In this document: in pieces, positions 52,303-61,020 of the stretch | Position numbering within the stretch: position 1 is the stretch's first letter | Layout of the letters: the number at the start of each line of letters is the position of its first letter | DNA from: Saccharothrix sp. NRRL B-16348 | Lineage (GTDB): Bacteria > Actinomycetota > Actinomycetes > Mycobacteriales > Pseudonocardiaceae | NCBI RefSeq assembly: GCF_001280085.1 | Contig: NZ_LGED01000203.1 | Span: forward strand, 17,704 to 81,703 | Direction: 5' to 3' | Length of the DNA stretch: 64,000 nucleotides | The notes under the pieces: model-generated | What the model was told of the DNA's origin: nothing | The model's input: only the letters and a program-made list of their open reading frames with translations | Database searches by the model: none | Translations under genes and position numbers: made by a program

Positions 52303-52336
52303 GAACTGCCCGTGCCCCGATCGGCACGGGCAGTTC
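52303..52336. terminator. Hairpin terminator after desaturase
   Basis: GAACTGCCCGTGCC and GGCACGGGCAGTTC, perfect 14-bp arms with a six-base loop, 13 bp after the stop codon. Confidence 0.88.
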
Positions 52337-52492
52337 CGCGTCACAAGGGACTTTCACCCGTCCGGCGTAATTTCGGTTCCGTGGAAGGAACTTCCATCAC
52401 TCCACAATGGACCTGGTGAGCGGGTTGCGCGTGGCCGCCCGCCCGACGCGCTGATCCACTCGGTTACGATTCGGCCCCGACCTGGAGGGGCC

Positions 52493-54304
52493 ATGGCACA
52501 CGACGGATCCGAGCACTGCGCGGACGAACGGCTCGACGCAGGCGGCGAAGTCGCGGTCGCCCGACTGATCATGGCCGACGGCGACCTCGACCACGCCGCG
52601 CGCCACCTCGCGGACGCGTTGGCGGCCGATCCCCGGCTGCCGGACGCGCACGAGGCGCTCGCCGAACTCGTCGCCCACGCGGGCGGCCCGGAGCACGCGT
52701 TGCGGCGCTTCGAGCCCGAGCCGGAACGGACGTTCATCGGCACGGTCGCCGCGCACGCCCACGTGTGCGCCATGGCGGGCCGCTGGGACCAGGCCGTCCA
52801 GGAGCTGTTCGCCGTCGCCGCGCACGAGCCGCACCGGCCGTGGCTCGACGTCGCCTGGCTGCACCGCCACGACCTGCCCGACCTGCTCGACCCGAACGCC
52901 GCCGCCATCGCCGTGGCCCGGTTCGCGCAGCCCCTGGCCGACCCGGTCGAGGAGGACGAGCGCCCGCCGCTGCTGCCCGCGCTCACCCTGCTGCGCGGCT
53001 GCGTGGCCCGCCACCCCGAGCACGCCATGCTGCTGTGGTGCGGTTCCACGCTGGCCCGCAGGCTGGGCGCGTTCGACGAGGCCGTCACGTGGGCGCAGCG
53101 GTCGTTCGACGTCGAGCCGACCCACCAGGCGGCGGTGGTCAAGGGGTACGCGCTGCGCACCGCGGGCCGCCGTGACGAGGCGCTCGCCGCCTGGCAGCGT
53201 GAGGCGGCCCGCACGCCCGAGGACCACGACCTGTTCCTGGACATCGCCGACCTGCTGGAGGCGATGGGCCGGCCGGCCGAGGGGCTGGCGTGGGCGCAAC
53301 GCGCGGTCGAGGCGAACCCCGAGCACCCGAAGGCCCTCGCCACCGCCCTCGGCCTGCGGCACGTCGTGGACGACGACGTGCGGCACCTCGTCGCGCTCGC
53401 CGACCACCTGCGTGACCACCCCGAGCACGGTTACGCCGCCGACGTGCTGGCCCGGCGCGGCTGGGGCCGCTCGTGGCTCGGCCGCGTGCCCGACCCGACC
53501 GAGGCCGTGGTCAACCTGCTGCGCGAGGTGCTGGAGGACCACGAGCCCGCGCCGGACGCCGCGCTGGAGGTGTCGCTGTCCGCGCTGGAGCCGCCGAGCG
53601 CGCTGCTGGCGCTGCGGTCGGCGTTCCCGCTGGCCACCGTGACGCCCGAGCACGCGCCGGAACCCGACCTCAGGAGGCCCGTCGGCGACGTCCGGCACAC
53701 CGTGTGGGCCTACGACGGCCTGGTGGCGCGCCCGGCCGTGCCGCCGCCGTCACCGGAGGCCGCCGAGGCGGTGCGGGGCGTCGCGGCGTTCCACTGGCCG
53801 TCCCTGCCCGCCGCCTACGACCGGGCGGTCGTGCTGTCCGCGCTCGACCCGCGCGACCTGCTCGGCGTGCTGGTCCACCCGCCCGTGCCGCCGGCCGACG
53901 AGATGGGCCGCGCCCTGGCCAGGCACGCGCCGCAGCTGTGGGTGCGCGGCGTGCAGGCGTGGGCGTGCCTGGGCCTGGCGCACCACCGGGCGGACGAGCC
54001 GTGGTTGTCCTCGCGCCGCCGCGAGATCCTGGCCGACCTGCTCAACGGGCCCGAGGACTGGGTGTCGGAGGCCGCCGGGCTGGCGCTCGTGGCCACGGCC
54101 TGGGTGGAACCGGCGACCCGGGCGGACGTGCAGGGGCTGGTCGTGCGCCGGATGCTCGACGCCGCCAAGGCGCGGCAGACCCGTGAGGTGACCGTGCTGG
54201 CGTCGCTGTGCGAGCTGGTGCTGGCGCTGCCGGACGTGGACGACCGGTTCGCCGCGCTGGCCCGCGACCTGGTGGGTGCCGAGAGGGCTCCGGCCGACGG
54301 CTAG
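52493..54304 (+). CDS. Tetratricopeptide repeat protein
   Basis: 603 residues from ATG 52493 (GGAGGGGCC before it). Visible TPR-like helices: GDLDHAARHLADALAADPRLPDAHEALAELV at the start, FDEAVTWAQRSFDVEPTHQAAVVKGYALRTAGRRDEALAAWQREAARTPE, and GRPAEGLAWAQRAVEANPEHPKALA near residues 260-285. The rest is helical without clear TPR signatures; the C-terminal third (WLSSRRREILADLLNGPEDW; ALVATAWVEPATRAD) may be a separate domain. Soluble, cytoplasmic; a scaffolding role is inferred. Partner unknown. Confidence 0.8.
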   Translation: MAHDGSEHCADERLDAGGEVAVARLIMADGDLDHAARHLADALAADPRLPDAHEALAELVAHAGGPEHALRRFEPEPERTFIGTVAAHAHVCAMAGRWDQAVQELFAVAAHEPHRPWLDVAWLHRHDLPDLLDPNAAAIAVARFAQPLADPVEEDERPPLLPALTLLRGCVARHPEHAMLLWCGSTLARRLGAFDEAVTWAQRSFDVEPTHQAAVVKGYALRTAGRRDEALAAWQREAARTPEDHDLFLDIADLLEAMGRPAEGLAWAQRAVEANPEHPKALATALGLRHVVDDDVRHLVALADHLRDHPEHGYAADVLARRGWGRSWLGRVPDPTEAVVNLLREVLEDHEPAPDAALEVSLSALEPPSALLALRSAFPLATVTPEHAPEPDLRRPVGDVRHTVWAYDGLVARPAVPPPSPEAAEAVRGVAAFHWPSLPAAYDRAVVLSALDPRDLLGVLVHPPVPPADEMGRALARHAPQLWVRGVQAWACLGLAHHRADEPWLSSRRREILADLLNGPEDWVSEAAGLALVATAWVEPATRADVQGLVVRRMLDAAKARQTREVTVLASLCELVLALPDVDDRFAALARDLVGAERAPADG

Positions 54305-54437
54305 CACCGCCTCGGCGTGTACCTTCGGGGGTAGGCGGGAACCGTTCGAGCATCAGTCACGAGTTGCCGGTGTCCCGACCCCATCTCGCATCGCCCGGAG
54401 ATCGACGTGCTCCGCGGATGCGGACAGGACAGATCCC

Positions 54438-54629
54438 ATGAACCACGTCATGCCGACCGTCCAGTCGACCGACGCGACCGAGACCATCGCCACCGAGACC
54501 GGCGCCGCCGAAACGCCTCGATGCGCCGCGTGCCCGCACCCGCTGGCCTCCCACGACCGGATCGCGCTGCGCTTCTGCACCGCGACCACCAGCGAGAACC
54601 ACAGCCGGGGCTGCGTCTGCGGCGCCTGA
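54438..54629 (+). CDS. Small Cys-rich (zinc-ribbon-like) protein
   Basis: 63 residues from ATG 54438. After a Thr/Glu-rich start it has CAACPHPLASHDRIALRFCTATTSENHSRGCVCGA: four Cys with CxxC and CxC spacing plus two or three His, ending in RGCVCG. This pattern occurs in small actinobacterial proteins of unknown role and looks like a metal-binding knuckle. A hairpin begins 8 bp before its stop codon. Confidence 0.7.
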   Translation: MNHVMPTVQSTDATETIATETGAAETPRCAACPHPLASHDRIALRFCTATTSENHSRGCVCGA

Positions 54630-54642
54630 CCCGCCAGGCGCC
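54621..54642 (+). terminator. Hairpin at the end of the small Cys-rich gene
   Basis: GGCGCCTG and CAGGCGCC, perfect 8-bp arms with a six-base loop; it overlaps the stop codon. Confidence 0.65.
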
Positions 54643-54692
54643 GCGTTCACCAGGCGACGCCGATCAGGCACCGCGCTGACCGAGGCGCGCGC

Positions 54693-55169
54693 TCACCAGG
54701 CGTCGCGGCTCCGGAAAGCGGGCTCCGGCTCCTCGTCCTCCACCGGCGCGACCCTCCGGAGCACGCGCGGCGGGATGGCGGCGGGTTCCTGCGGCGGCTC
54801 GTCGCCGAACACGCGCCGGTCCTCGGCGAGCACCCGGTCCAGCAGCGTCGTGTCGCCCAGCGCCGAGCGGACCACCTCGGCCTGCTTGCGCGCCGCGTCC
54901 GCACGGGCCAGCGCGATCACGCGCAGCGTGGCGGACGACAGCGCCGCCGGGTCCGTCGTGCGCACGGCAGGGCCGAACGCGATCGACTTGACCGCGCCGT
55001 CCGACCCGGCCACCACGGTCACCACGCCGTCGTCGGACGTCGCCGTGCCGACCACGTCCCGCAGCCCTTCGGCCATGCGCCGGAACGACTCCGCGCGCAG
55101 CCGGTTGTCGGCCGCGGCCGTGTCGATGGCCTCGATGCGCCGCAGCAGGATGTCGGCGGACTCGGTCAC
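54693..55169 (-). CDS. YbaB/EbfC family DNA-binding-like protein
   Basis: 158 residues from GTG 55169, whose GTGA overlaps the stop of the gene before. It has the YbaB/EbfC pattern: a helix with DTAAADNRLRAESFRRMAEGLRDV, then GVVTVVAGSDGAVKSIAFGP (beta strands with the Gly pattern), then helix ATLRVIALARADAARKQAEVV. In type VII secretion neighbourhoods such proteins (EspL-like) stabilise secreted substrates or bind DNA. Last gene of a four-gene T7SS-type cassette. Confidence 0.8.
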   Translation of the reverse strand: MTESADILLRRIEAIDTAAADNRLRAESFRRMAEGLRDVVGTATSDDGVVTVVAGSDGAVKSIAFGPAVRTTDPAALSSATLRVIALARADAARKQAEVVRSALGDTTLLDRVLAEDRRVFGDEPPQEPAAIPPRVLRRVAPVEDEEPEPAFRSRDAW

Positions 55170-55651
55170 CGGGCTGCCCCTTCGTCGGGTCGGATGGTCT
55201 TCAGGAACGCCTGGAAGTCGCCGACCAGGTCCTCGAACTGCCCCGGCGTCGCGCTGAGCACGATCTCCAGCACCGCACGCCTGCGCTCGTCGCGCACGTC
55301 CGCCATGGCCAGGAACACCTGCAGCTGCACCAGCTCCACCGGTCGTCCGCCGATGGGCGCGGTCAGCCGCAGCACCTGCGTGTAGGCGGACTCCAGCTCG
55401 TTGCGCCGCCCCACCTCCACCGCGCCGACGTCACGTCGCAGCCGGTCCGCGGTCTGCTCGGCGATCTGCGCCAGCGTCGCGTCGTCGGCCCGGACCTCGC
55501 CGCTGATGGTGATGTTCGCGGTGAACCCGGCGCTGGACCCGGTGTGCAGCGCGACGAACGCCGCCTGCGCCGCGCCCACCTCGTCGGGGGGCGCCGAGAG
55601 CCACCCGTCGGGCAGCGAGAACTCGATCGGCACCGGAAGGGTGGTGGCCAT
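55166..55651 (-). CDS. LpqN/DUF1795-like protein in T7SS cassette
   Basis: 161 residues from ATG 55651. No signal peptide. It follows the LpqN/DUF1795 plan: IEFSLPDGWLSAPPDEVGAAQAAFVALHTG, then FTANITISGE and a closing ATPGQFEDLVGDFQAFLKTIRP. Related proteins in mycobacteria (LpqN, LpqT, and EspG-neighbouring proteins) bind or deliver secreted substrates. Its stop overlaps the next start by 4 bp; the T7SS-signal gene ends 41 bp upstream. Confidence 0.72.
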   Translation of the reverse strand: MATTLPVPIEFSLPDGWLSAPPDEVGAAQAAFVALHTGSSAGFTANITISGEVRADDATLAQIAEQTADRLRRDVGAVEVGRRNELESAYTQVLRLTAPIGGRPVELVQLQVFLAMADVRDERRRAVLEIVLSATPGQFEDLVGDFQAFLKTIRPDEGAAR

Positions 55652-55692
55652 GCCTGGTGTCCTCCTGGGATAGCTCGTCGGCCCGGGGTGGC

Positions 55693-57054
55693 TCATCGGC
55701 CGAACAGGCGGCCGATCGCGCGGCCGGCGTTCTCCACGCCGCGGCCGACGTCCTGGGCGATCTCGCCCACGTCGTCCGCGACGTCGACCACCGTCTCCAC
55801 GACCTCGACCGGGTCGACGCTGACGTCGAAACCGACCTTGCCACCCACGCCGAACGCCAGCCCCACCGACCCTCCGATGTGGAACTTGCCGTCCTCGCCC
55901 ATGCCGAACTGCCCGCTCGCGTGCCCACCGATCCCGGCCCACGCCTCGCCGTTCACGCCCGCGCCGACGCCCGCGACCTCGGCGCCCGCCTCGCCGGACA
56001 CCTTCGCGCCCGCGAAGCCCTCCACGTTGCCCTTCGCGCCGAGCACCCCGATCGAGCCCTTGGCCTCCACGGCGGCGCCGACCGTGCCCTCGGCGCTGCC
56101 CGACACGCTCGCGTGCTGCCCGAGCTTGATCTCGCCGTCGGCGTACCCGCTGGCCAAGTACGCGCCCGCGTGCGCGCCGACCGACACGCCCGCGTAGCTC
56201 GCGGTGGCCGTGTACCCGGCGTCGGCGCCGAGCACCGAGCCGCCGATGCGGCCCTGGCCGGACAGCGGGCCCGCGTCGAAGTCGCCGTCCTTCTCGCCGT
56301 GCTTGACGTCGACGTGCTTGTCGTCGCCCCACTCGCGCTCGTGCAGGTCGATGCCGATCTTCTCGGCGATCTCGCCGAGCGCGTCGGTGAGCAGGCGCTT
56401 GGACTCGCTGCCGGACTTGCTCTCGTACGAGCGCCCGTCGACGCCGTACTGCCAGCCGCCGGTGTCCTCGCCTTCCTCGTCGGTCTCGCGGTGCGCGGCA
56501 CCGTACGTCTTCTTGCCGAACGACTTCTTGTAGCCGCCCTTGCCATCGGACTCCCAGCCGAGCGCCTTCGCGACCACGTCGCCGATGCCGGACAAGCCCT
56601 TGCGCGCGTCGTCGAGCACCTTCTGCGCCTCGGCCGCGCCCGCCTGGCCGGGGTCCTGGAACGGTGTGGTCGGCGCGCCGGAGACCGCCGCCGCGGCGTG
56701 CTCGGCGGCAGCCAACCGGGTCGCGGCCTGTGCCGCCAGGTGCAGCTCGACGGCGCGCTGCGCCTCGCGCTGGCTCTCGACCAGCGCGTCGCCGTAGTCG
56801 GCCAGCAGCTGCCCGCCGCCGCCGAGGTCCGCGCCCGCCTGGAGCCACCGCGGCGGTTCGGCCTGGAAGGCGGACCGGAACGCGCCGCTCGCGCCGCCGC
56901 TCCAGCCACCGGGGTCGATCCGGCCGAGGTCCTCGCCGACGGCCACGACCATCCGCAGCGTGCCGACGAGCTGCCGCAGGTCGCCGGTGATCAGCTCGGG
57001 TTCGCCGGGGACGAGCGCCTTCGGGTCGTTCGTCTCGCCGAGTCGTGCCGCCAT
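55693..57054 (-). CDS. Putative type VII-secreted protein with T7SS signal domain
   Basis: 453 residues from ATG 57054 (TGATG overlap with the gene before). N-terminal domain: AARLGETNDPKALVPGEPELITGDLRQLVGTL, GRIDPGGWSGGASGAFRSAFQAEPPRW; this is the T7SS_signal pattern found at the start of large secreted or polymorphic-toxin proteins. A helical segment follows to about residue 170. Residues about 250-410 are Gly/Ala/Ser-rich with a repeated (A/G)xVxAxA pattern, lacking Cys, and contain about a dozen Gly-rich beta-like units; the tail is VVETVVDVADDVGEIAQDVG. No recognised toxin domain. Likely exported by the EccC-type machine; role unknown. Confidence 0.8.
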   Translation of the reverse strand: MAARLGETNDPKALVPGEPELITGDLRQLVGTLRMVVAVGEDLGRIDPGGWSGGASGAFRSAFQAEPPRWLQAGADLGGGGQLLADYGDALVESQREAQRAVELHLAAQAATRLAAAEHAAAAVSGAPTTPFQDPGQAGAAEAQKVLDDARKGLSGIGDVVAKALGWESDGKGGYKKSFGKKTYGAAHRETDEEGEDTGGWQYGVDGRSYESKSGSESKRLLTDALGEIAEKIGIDLHEREWGDDKHVDVKHGEKDGDFDAGPLSGQGRIGGSVLGADAGYTATASYAGVSVGAHAGAYLASGYADGEIKLGQHASVSGSAEGTVGAAVEAKGSIGVLGAKGNVEGFAGAKVSGEAGAEVAGVGAGVNGEAWAGIGGHASGQFGMGEDGKFHIGGSVGLAFGVGGKVGFDVSVDPVEVVETVVDVADDVGEIAQDVGRGVENAGRAIGRLFGR

Positions 57055-57353
57055 CAGGACGCCGACCGTTCCGGGTCGAGGCGGCCGAAGACGTCCGCGC
57101 GTTCGCCGTCGACGTCCACATAGGACGATGCCGCCGCGCGCAGTCCGACGGCGTGCTCGTCGGCCTCCTGCCGCAGCCGTTCCACGTAAGACCGCATCTC
57201 CTCGATGAACAGCTCCCACGCGCCGGCGACGCCGTCGTGCCCGTACTCGCCGCTCGGACCGCGCCACACCAGGCCCGCCGTCCGGTCGCCGACGTCGCCG
57301 ATCTGCCCGGCCGCCCGCCGCAACTCCTCGGGCACCGCCCCGAACCCACTCAT
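57054..57353 (-). CDS. EspC-like/WXG100-type small T7SS protein
   Basis: 99 residues from ATG 57353. Helix-turn-helix shape with a WxG element (LVWRGPSGEYGH, near residue 30), preceded by VPEELRRAAGQIGDVG. A YVDVD stretch near residue 80 fits the Y-x-x-x-D/E export signal. Similar proteins (EspC family, PF10824) are secreted by ESX systems. First gene of the cassette, its stop shared with the next ATG. Confidence 0.8.
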   Translation of the reverse strand: MSGFGAVPEELRRAAGQIGDVGDRTAGLVWRGPSGEYGHDGVAGAWELFIEEMRSYVERLRQEADEHAVGLRAAASSYVDVDGERADVFGRLDPERSAS

Positions 57354-57500
57354 GTCCCGTCCCACCAGTCCACTCGACACCACGCCGTCAGACGGCGCAG
57401 GCGCGTCGGCCGTTCCCAGGGGTACACCTATAGCGGGAGGCGCAGTGGCGGCGCAGACGTTTGGCCGAACCGGGTTCGTGCGGCGGGCGTGCCCAGGACG

Positions 57501-57995
57501 TCAGGGCGTGCGGCGGAGTGCGGCAGCCGTCGCCGCCATGAGCGACCGGGTGCGGCCCACCGCGGTCGGCGGCAGTTGGGCGACGACGTCGGCCAGCGAC
57601 TCCGCGGCGAGCGTGCGCCGCCACGCCTCGTGCGCGCCGGCCATCTTCGCGGCGAGCACGCACGCGTTCCGGCAGTCCTCGGCGGGCAACGCGCCACGGC
57701 CGCGTTGCCGGATCTCCTGGCACTCGTACGGCGAGGACGCGCCGTCGACGGCCTCCACCACGTGCAGCAACGTGATCTCCGAGGCCGGTTTGGCGAGCCG
57801 GAAGCCGCCGCGCGGGCCGGTCGTCGCGGCCAGCACGCCCGCCTTGACCAGCCCCTGCAACTGCTTGGCGAGGTAGGGCGCGGGCAGGTCGTAGTACGCC
57901 GCGAGCTGGGCCGCCGACGCGGTGACCCCCGGTTCGAGCTGCGCCAGGGTCGTCGCGCAGTGCAGTACCCATTCCGTGCTCACAGGCAGCTTCAC
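57501..57995 (-). CDS. Rrf2 family transcriptional regulator
   Basis: 164 residues from GTG 57995 (VKLPVSTEWVLHCATTLAQLEPG, the usual Rrf2 start). The winged helix holds VTASAAQLAAYYDLPAPYLAKQLQGLVKAGVLAATTGPRGGFRLAKPASEITLLHVVEAVDG. Three Cys lie after it (ECQEI, DCRNACVL), as in Fe-S sensing NsrR/IscR proteins. It is divergent from the NAD(P)-reductase gene and may repress it, a pair common in actinomycetes. Confidence 0.92.
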   Translation of the reverse strand: MKLPVSTEWVLHCATTLAQLEPGVTASAAQLAAYYDLPAPYLAKQLQGLVKAGVLAATTGPRGGFRLAKPASEITLLHVVEAVDGASSPYECQEIRQRGRGALPAEDCRNACVLAAKMAGAHEAWRRTLAAESLADVVAQLPPTAVGRTRSLMAATAAALRRTP

Positions 57996-58077
57996 ACCGG
58001 CCAGTCTATCCAAGATATTGCGGATCTGTTTAGTCCGAGATAGGTTCGCCGCAGACCACCGAAGCGGAAGGATCGTC

Positions 58078-58821
58078 ATGCGGATCGCAGTCGCCGGCGC
58101 GACCGGCAACATCGGCTCCCTCACCGTCGCCAACCTCGAACGCGCCGGGCACGACGTGGTGCGCGTCAGCCGGTCGCACGGCGTGGACCTGACGACCGGC
58201 GAAGGCCTGGACGAGGCGCTGGCCGGCGTCGACGCGGTGGTGGACGCGGTCAACGTGCCCGCCGCGGACCGTGCCGAGACCGTGCGCCTGTTCGGCGGGA
58301 TGACCCGGAACCTGCTCGCGGCCGAGGCGCGGGTCGGGGTCCGGCACCACGTGCTGCTGTCGATCGTCGGCATCGCGGACATCGAGGGCAACGTGCACTA
58401 CGCGGGCAAGCGCGAGCAGGAACGCCTGGTCGAGGCGAGCCCCGTGCCGTGGACGATCGTCCCGGCCACGCAGTTCCACGACTTCGCCGAGATGGTCGCG
58501 GGCTGGACCGAGCAGGACGGGGTCGCCACCATCGCGCCGCTGCTCGTGCAGCCGATCGCGCCGCAGGACGTGGCCGACATCCTCGCCGAGGTCGCCGTCG
58601 GCGAGCCTCAGGGGCGTTACGCGGACATCGCCGGCCCCGAGACGCAGGACCTGGTCGACATGGCACGGCGCACGCACCAGGCACGTGGCCGGGACGTGCG
58701 CCTGGTGCCGACGTGGTCGGGCGTGTTCGGCCCGGAGATGGCCGGGAACGCGCTGCTGCCGGGCGAGCGCGTCCGGATCGCGCCGACCACGTTCGACGAG
58801 TGGCTCGCGAAGTCGGTGTGA
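58078..58821 (+). CDS. NmrA/SDR-type NAD(P)-binding protein
   Basis: 247 residues from ATG 58078 (GGAAGGA upstream). NAD(P) loop IAVAGATGNIGSLTVANLERAGHDVVRVSRSHG (GxxGxxG, near residue 7). VRHHVLLSIVGIADIEGNVHYAGKREQERLVEAS holds the atypical SDR Tyr/Lys region (YAGK), and PWTIVPATQFHDFAE is the substrate side. This group contains quinone-reductase and redox-sensor proteins. The Rrf2 regulator faces it across 82 bp. Confidence 0.92.
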   Translation: MRIAVAGATGNIGSLTVANLERAGHDVVRVSRSHGVDLTTGEGLDEALAGVDAVVDAVNVPAADRAETVRLFGGMTRNLLAAEARVGVRHHVLLSIVGIADIEGNVHYAGKREQERLVEASPVPWTIVPATQFHDFAEMVAGWTEQDGVATIAPLLVQPIAPQDVADILAEVAVGEPQGRYADIAGPETQDLVDMARRTHQARGRDVRLVPTWSGVFGPEMAGNALLPGERVRIAPTTFDEWLAKSV

Positions 58822-58828
58822 ACCCCGG

Positions 58829-58861
58829 CGGGTCCGGCGCCGGTGCTCGGCGCCGGACCCG
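58829..58861. terminator. Bidirectional terminator between reductase and MMPL genes
   Basis: CGGGTCCGGCGCCG and CGGCGCCGGACCCG, perfect 14-bp arms with a GTGCT loop, between two convergent stops (58821 and 58868). Confidence 0.88.
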
Positions 58862-58867
58862 TCGCGG

Positions 58868-61015
58868 TCACCTGGTCGCGTCGACCAGTTCCTTGCGGTC
58901 CTCCTCCAGCGCGGCGCCCTCCACGTCGAGGGTCGGCAGGCGGCGCAGCCACTTCGGCAGCCACCACGCCTTCTCGCCCAGCAGGGCCAGCGCGGCGGGC
59001 ACGATGACCATCCGGACCACGAACGCGTCGAACAGGATGCCGATGGCCAGGGCGAACGCGATGGACTTCATCGGGCCCTCGCCCGCGGGCACGAAACCGG
59101 CGAACACCGAGAACATGATCAGCGCGGCGGCCACGACCACGGGCGCGGCCTGGCGGAAGCCGGTGTCGATCGCGGCGAGCGGCGGCTTGCCGTGGTGGTG
59201 CGCCTCGTGCATCCGGGACACCAGGAAGATCTGGTAGTCCATGGCCAGGCCGAACAGGATGCCCACCATCAGGATCGGGGTGAGGCTGAGCAGCGGGCCG
59301 GTGCCGTCGAGGTTCACCGCGTCGGCCAGCCAGCCCCACTGGAACACCGCGACCGTCGCGCCGAGCGAGGCGCCGATGGTGAGCAGGAAGCCGAGCACGC
59401 CGACCAGCGGCACCAGGATCGACCGGAACACGAGCACCAGCAGCACCAGGGCCAGGCCCACGACCAGCGCCAGGTAGATCGGCATGGCCTCGTCCAGGGC
59501 GACGGCCACGTCCACGCTCACGGCGGTGGCGCCGGTGACGTAGGTGGTCGCGCCGTCCACGTCGGCCAACCGTTCGCGCAGGTCGGTGACCAGCTGCTCG
59601 GTGGCCTGCGTGGCGGGGCCGGACTTCGGGATCACGGTGAGCATCGCGGCCGTGCCGTCGGCGTTGGGCACCGGCGGCGTGACCAGCGCGATGTCGCCCG
59701 CGCCCTGGATGGTCGCAACGGTGGCCGAGGCGGTGGCGGCGGCGTTGTCGCCCTCGAACAGCACGACCAGCGGGCCGTTGAAGCCCTCGCCGAAGCCGTC
59801 GGCGAGCAGCCGTTCCGCGCGGGCCTGGCTGGAGTCGGCGGGCGGTGCCGCGACCAGGGTCGTCTCCATCGACAGCACGGGCACGGCGACCGCGCCCAGG
59901 CCCAGGACCGCCAGCAGCAGCGCCACGACCCGGTTGCGGGTGACCGCGCCGATCCAGCCGCGGAAGAAGCCGCGCTCGTGCGAGTTGTCGGCAGGCTTGT
60001 CGCGCTCCTTGCGCGGCAGCACGCGGCGGCCGAGATAGCCCAGCACGGCCGGCACCAGCGTGACGGCGACGAGCACCGCGACCACGATCGTCAACGCGGC
60101 GGCGACACCCATCTGGGTCAGGAACGGGATGCCGACGACGGCCAGGCCCGCCAGCGCGATGACCACGGTCAGGCCGGCGGTCACGACGGCGGAGCCCGCG
60201 GTGCCGACCGCCGTGCCGATCGCGTCGCCCACGTCCCGGCCCCGGCGCAGTTCCTGCCGGTAGCGGTTGATGATGAACAGCGCGTAGTCGATGCCGACCG
60301 CCAGGCCCAGCATCGCGGCCAGGATCGGGGTGGTGGACTGCAGGTCCATGAAGCCGGTGGCGATGGTGACGCCCAGCGCGCCGATGCCGACGCCGACGGA
60401 GGCGGTCAGCAGGTTCATGCCGGCCAGCACGAGCGAGCCGTAGGTGACGGCCAGGACCAGCAGCGCGATGACCACGCCGATGATCTCCGCAGGACCGCCC
60501 ACGTGCGGCGGGGCCTGCGTGGCCTCACCGGTGGCCTCCACGGTCAGCCCGGTCACGTCCCGCGTGGCGTCGAAGAGCGCGGTGCGCTGCTCCTCCGTGA
60601 CCTCGCCGACCTCGGCCTCGAAGGTGACCGTGCTGTAGGCGACGTTCTGGCCGGCGTTCACGGTGGGCGCACGCGGGTCGAGCGGGTTGCTCGCGGACGT
60701 CACGCCGGGCAGCGCGGACAGCTCCTGGACCAGCCCGGCGAGCTTCGCGGCGTTCTCGGGCGAGGTCACCTGCTGCCCGTCCGGTGCCTGCACGACCACC
60801 CGAGCGGTCGCACCGCCGCCCGCGCCGAACTCGTCGGAGATCTTGTCCAGGGCGGTGGTCGACTCCTGCCCCGGGATGGAGAAGGAACCGGACGTCGGAC
60901 CGGCCAACGTGACCGCGCCGAACGCCGTGCCGCCGAGCACGAGCAGCCACAGCAGGACGACGACCAGGCGGCGCCGGTGCGCGCCGAAACCGAGTCTGTA
61001 GAGCAGACGTGCCAT
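58868..61015 (-). CDS. MMPL family transporter
   Basis: 715 residues from ATG 61015. Twelve transmembrane helices in two halves with two large extracellular loops (about 50-175 and 400-525). Each half carries a proton-relay DY pair: GLAVGIDYALFIINRYRQEL and LFGLAMDYQIFLVSRMHE. It resembles actinobacterial MMPL (RND-like) exporters of lipids, siderophores or antibiotics. The TetR gene at 61021 ends 5 bp upstream, so both lie on one transcript from the operator at 61612-61652. Confidence 0.95.
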   Translation of the reverse strand: MARLLYRLGFGAHRRRLVVVLLWLLVLGGTAFGAVTLAGPTSGSFSIPGQESTTALDKISDEFGAGGGATARVVVQAPDGQQVTSPENAAKLAGLVQELSALPGVTSASNPLDPRAPTVNAGQNVAYSTVTFEAEVGEVTEEQRTALFDATRDVTGLTVEATGEATQAPPHVGGPAEIIGVVIALLVLAVTYGSLVLAGMNLLTASVGVGIGALGVTIATGFMDLQSTTPILAAMLGLAVGIDYALFIINRYRQELRRGRDVGDAIGTAVGTAGSAVVTAGLTVVIALAGLAVVGIPFLTQMGVAAALTIVVAVLVAVTLVPAVLGYLGRRVLPRKERDKPADNSHERGFFRGWIGAVTRNRVVALLLAVLGLGAVAVPVLSMETTLVAAPPADSSQARAERLLADGFGEGFNGPLVVLFEGDNAAATASATVATIQGAGDIALVTPPVPNADGTAAMLTVIPKSGPATQATEQLVTDLRERLADVDGATTYVTGATAVSVDVAVALDEAMPIYLALVVGLALVLLVLVFRSILVPLVGVLGFLLTIGASLGATVAVFQWGWLADAVNLDGTGPLLSLTPILMVGILFGLAMDYQIFLVSRMHEAHHHGKPPLAAIDTGFRQAAPVVVAAALIMFSVFAGFVPAGEGPMKSIAFALAIGILFDAFVVRMVIVPAALALLGEKAWWLPKWLRRLPTLDVEGAALEEDRKELVDATR

Positions 61016-61020
61016 GGGAG

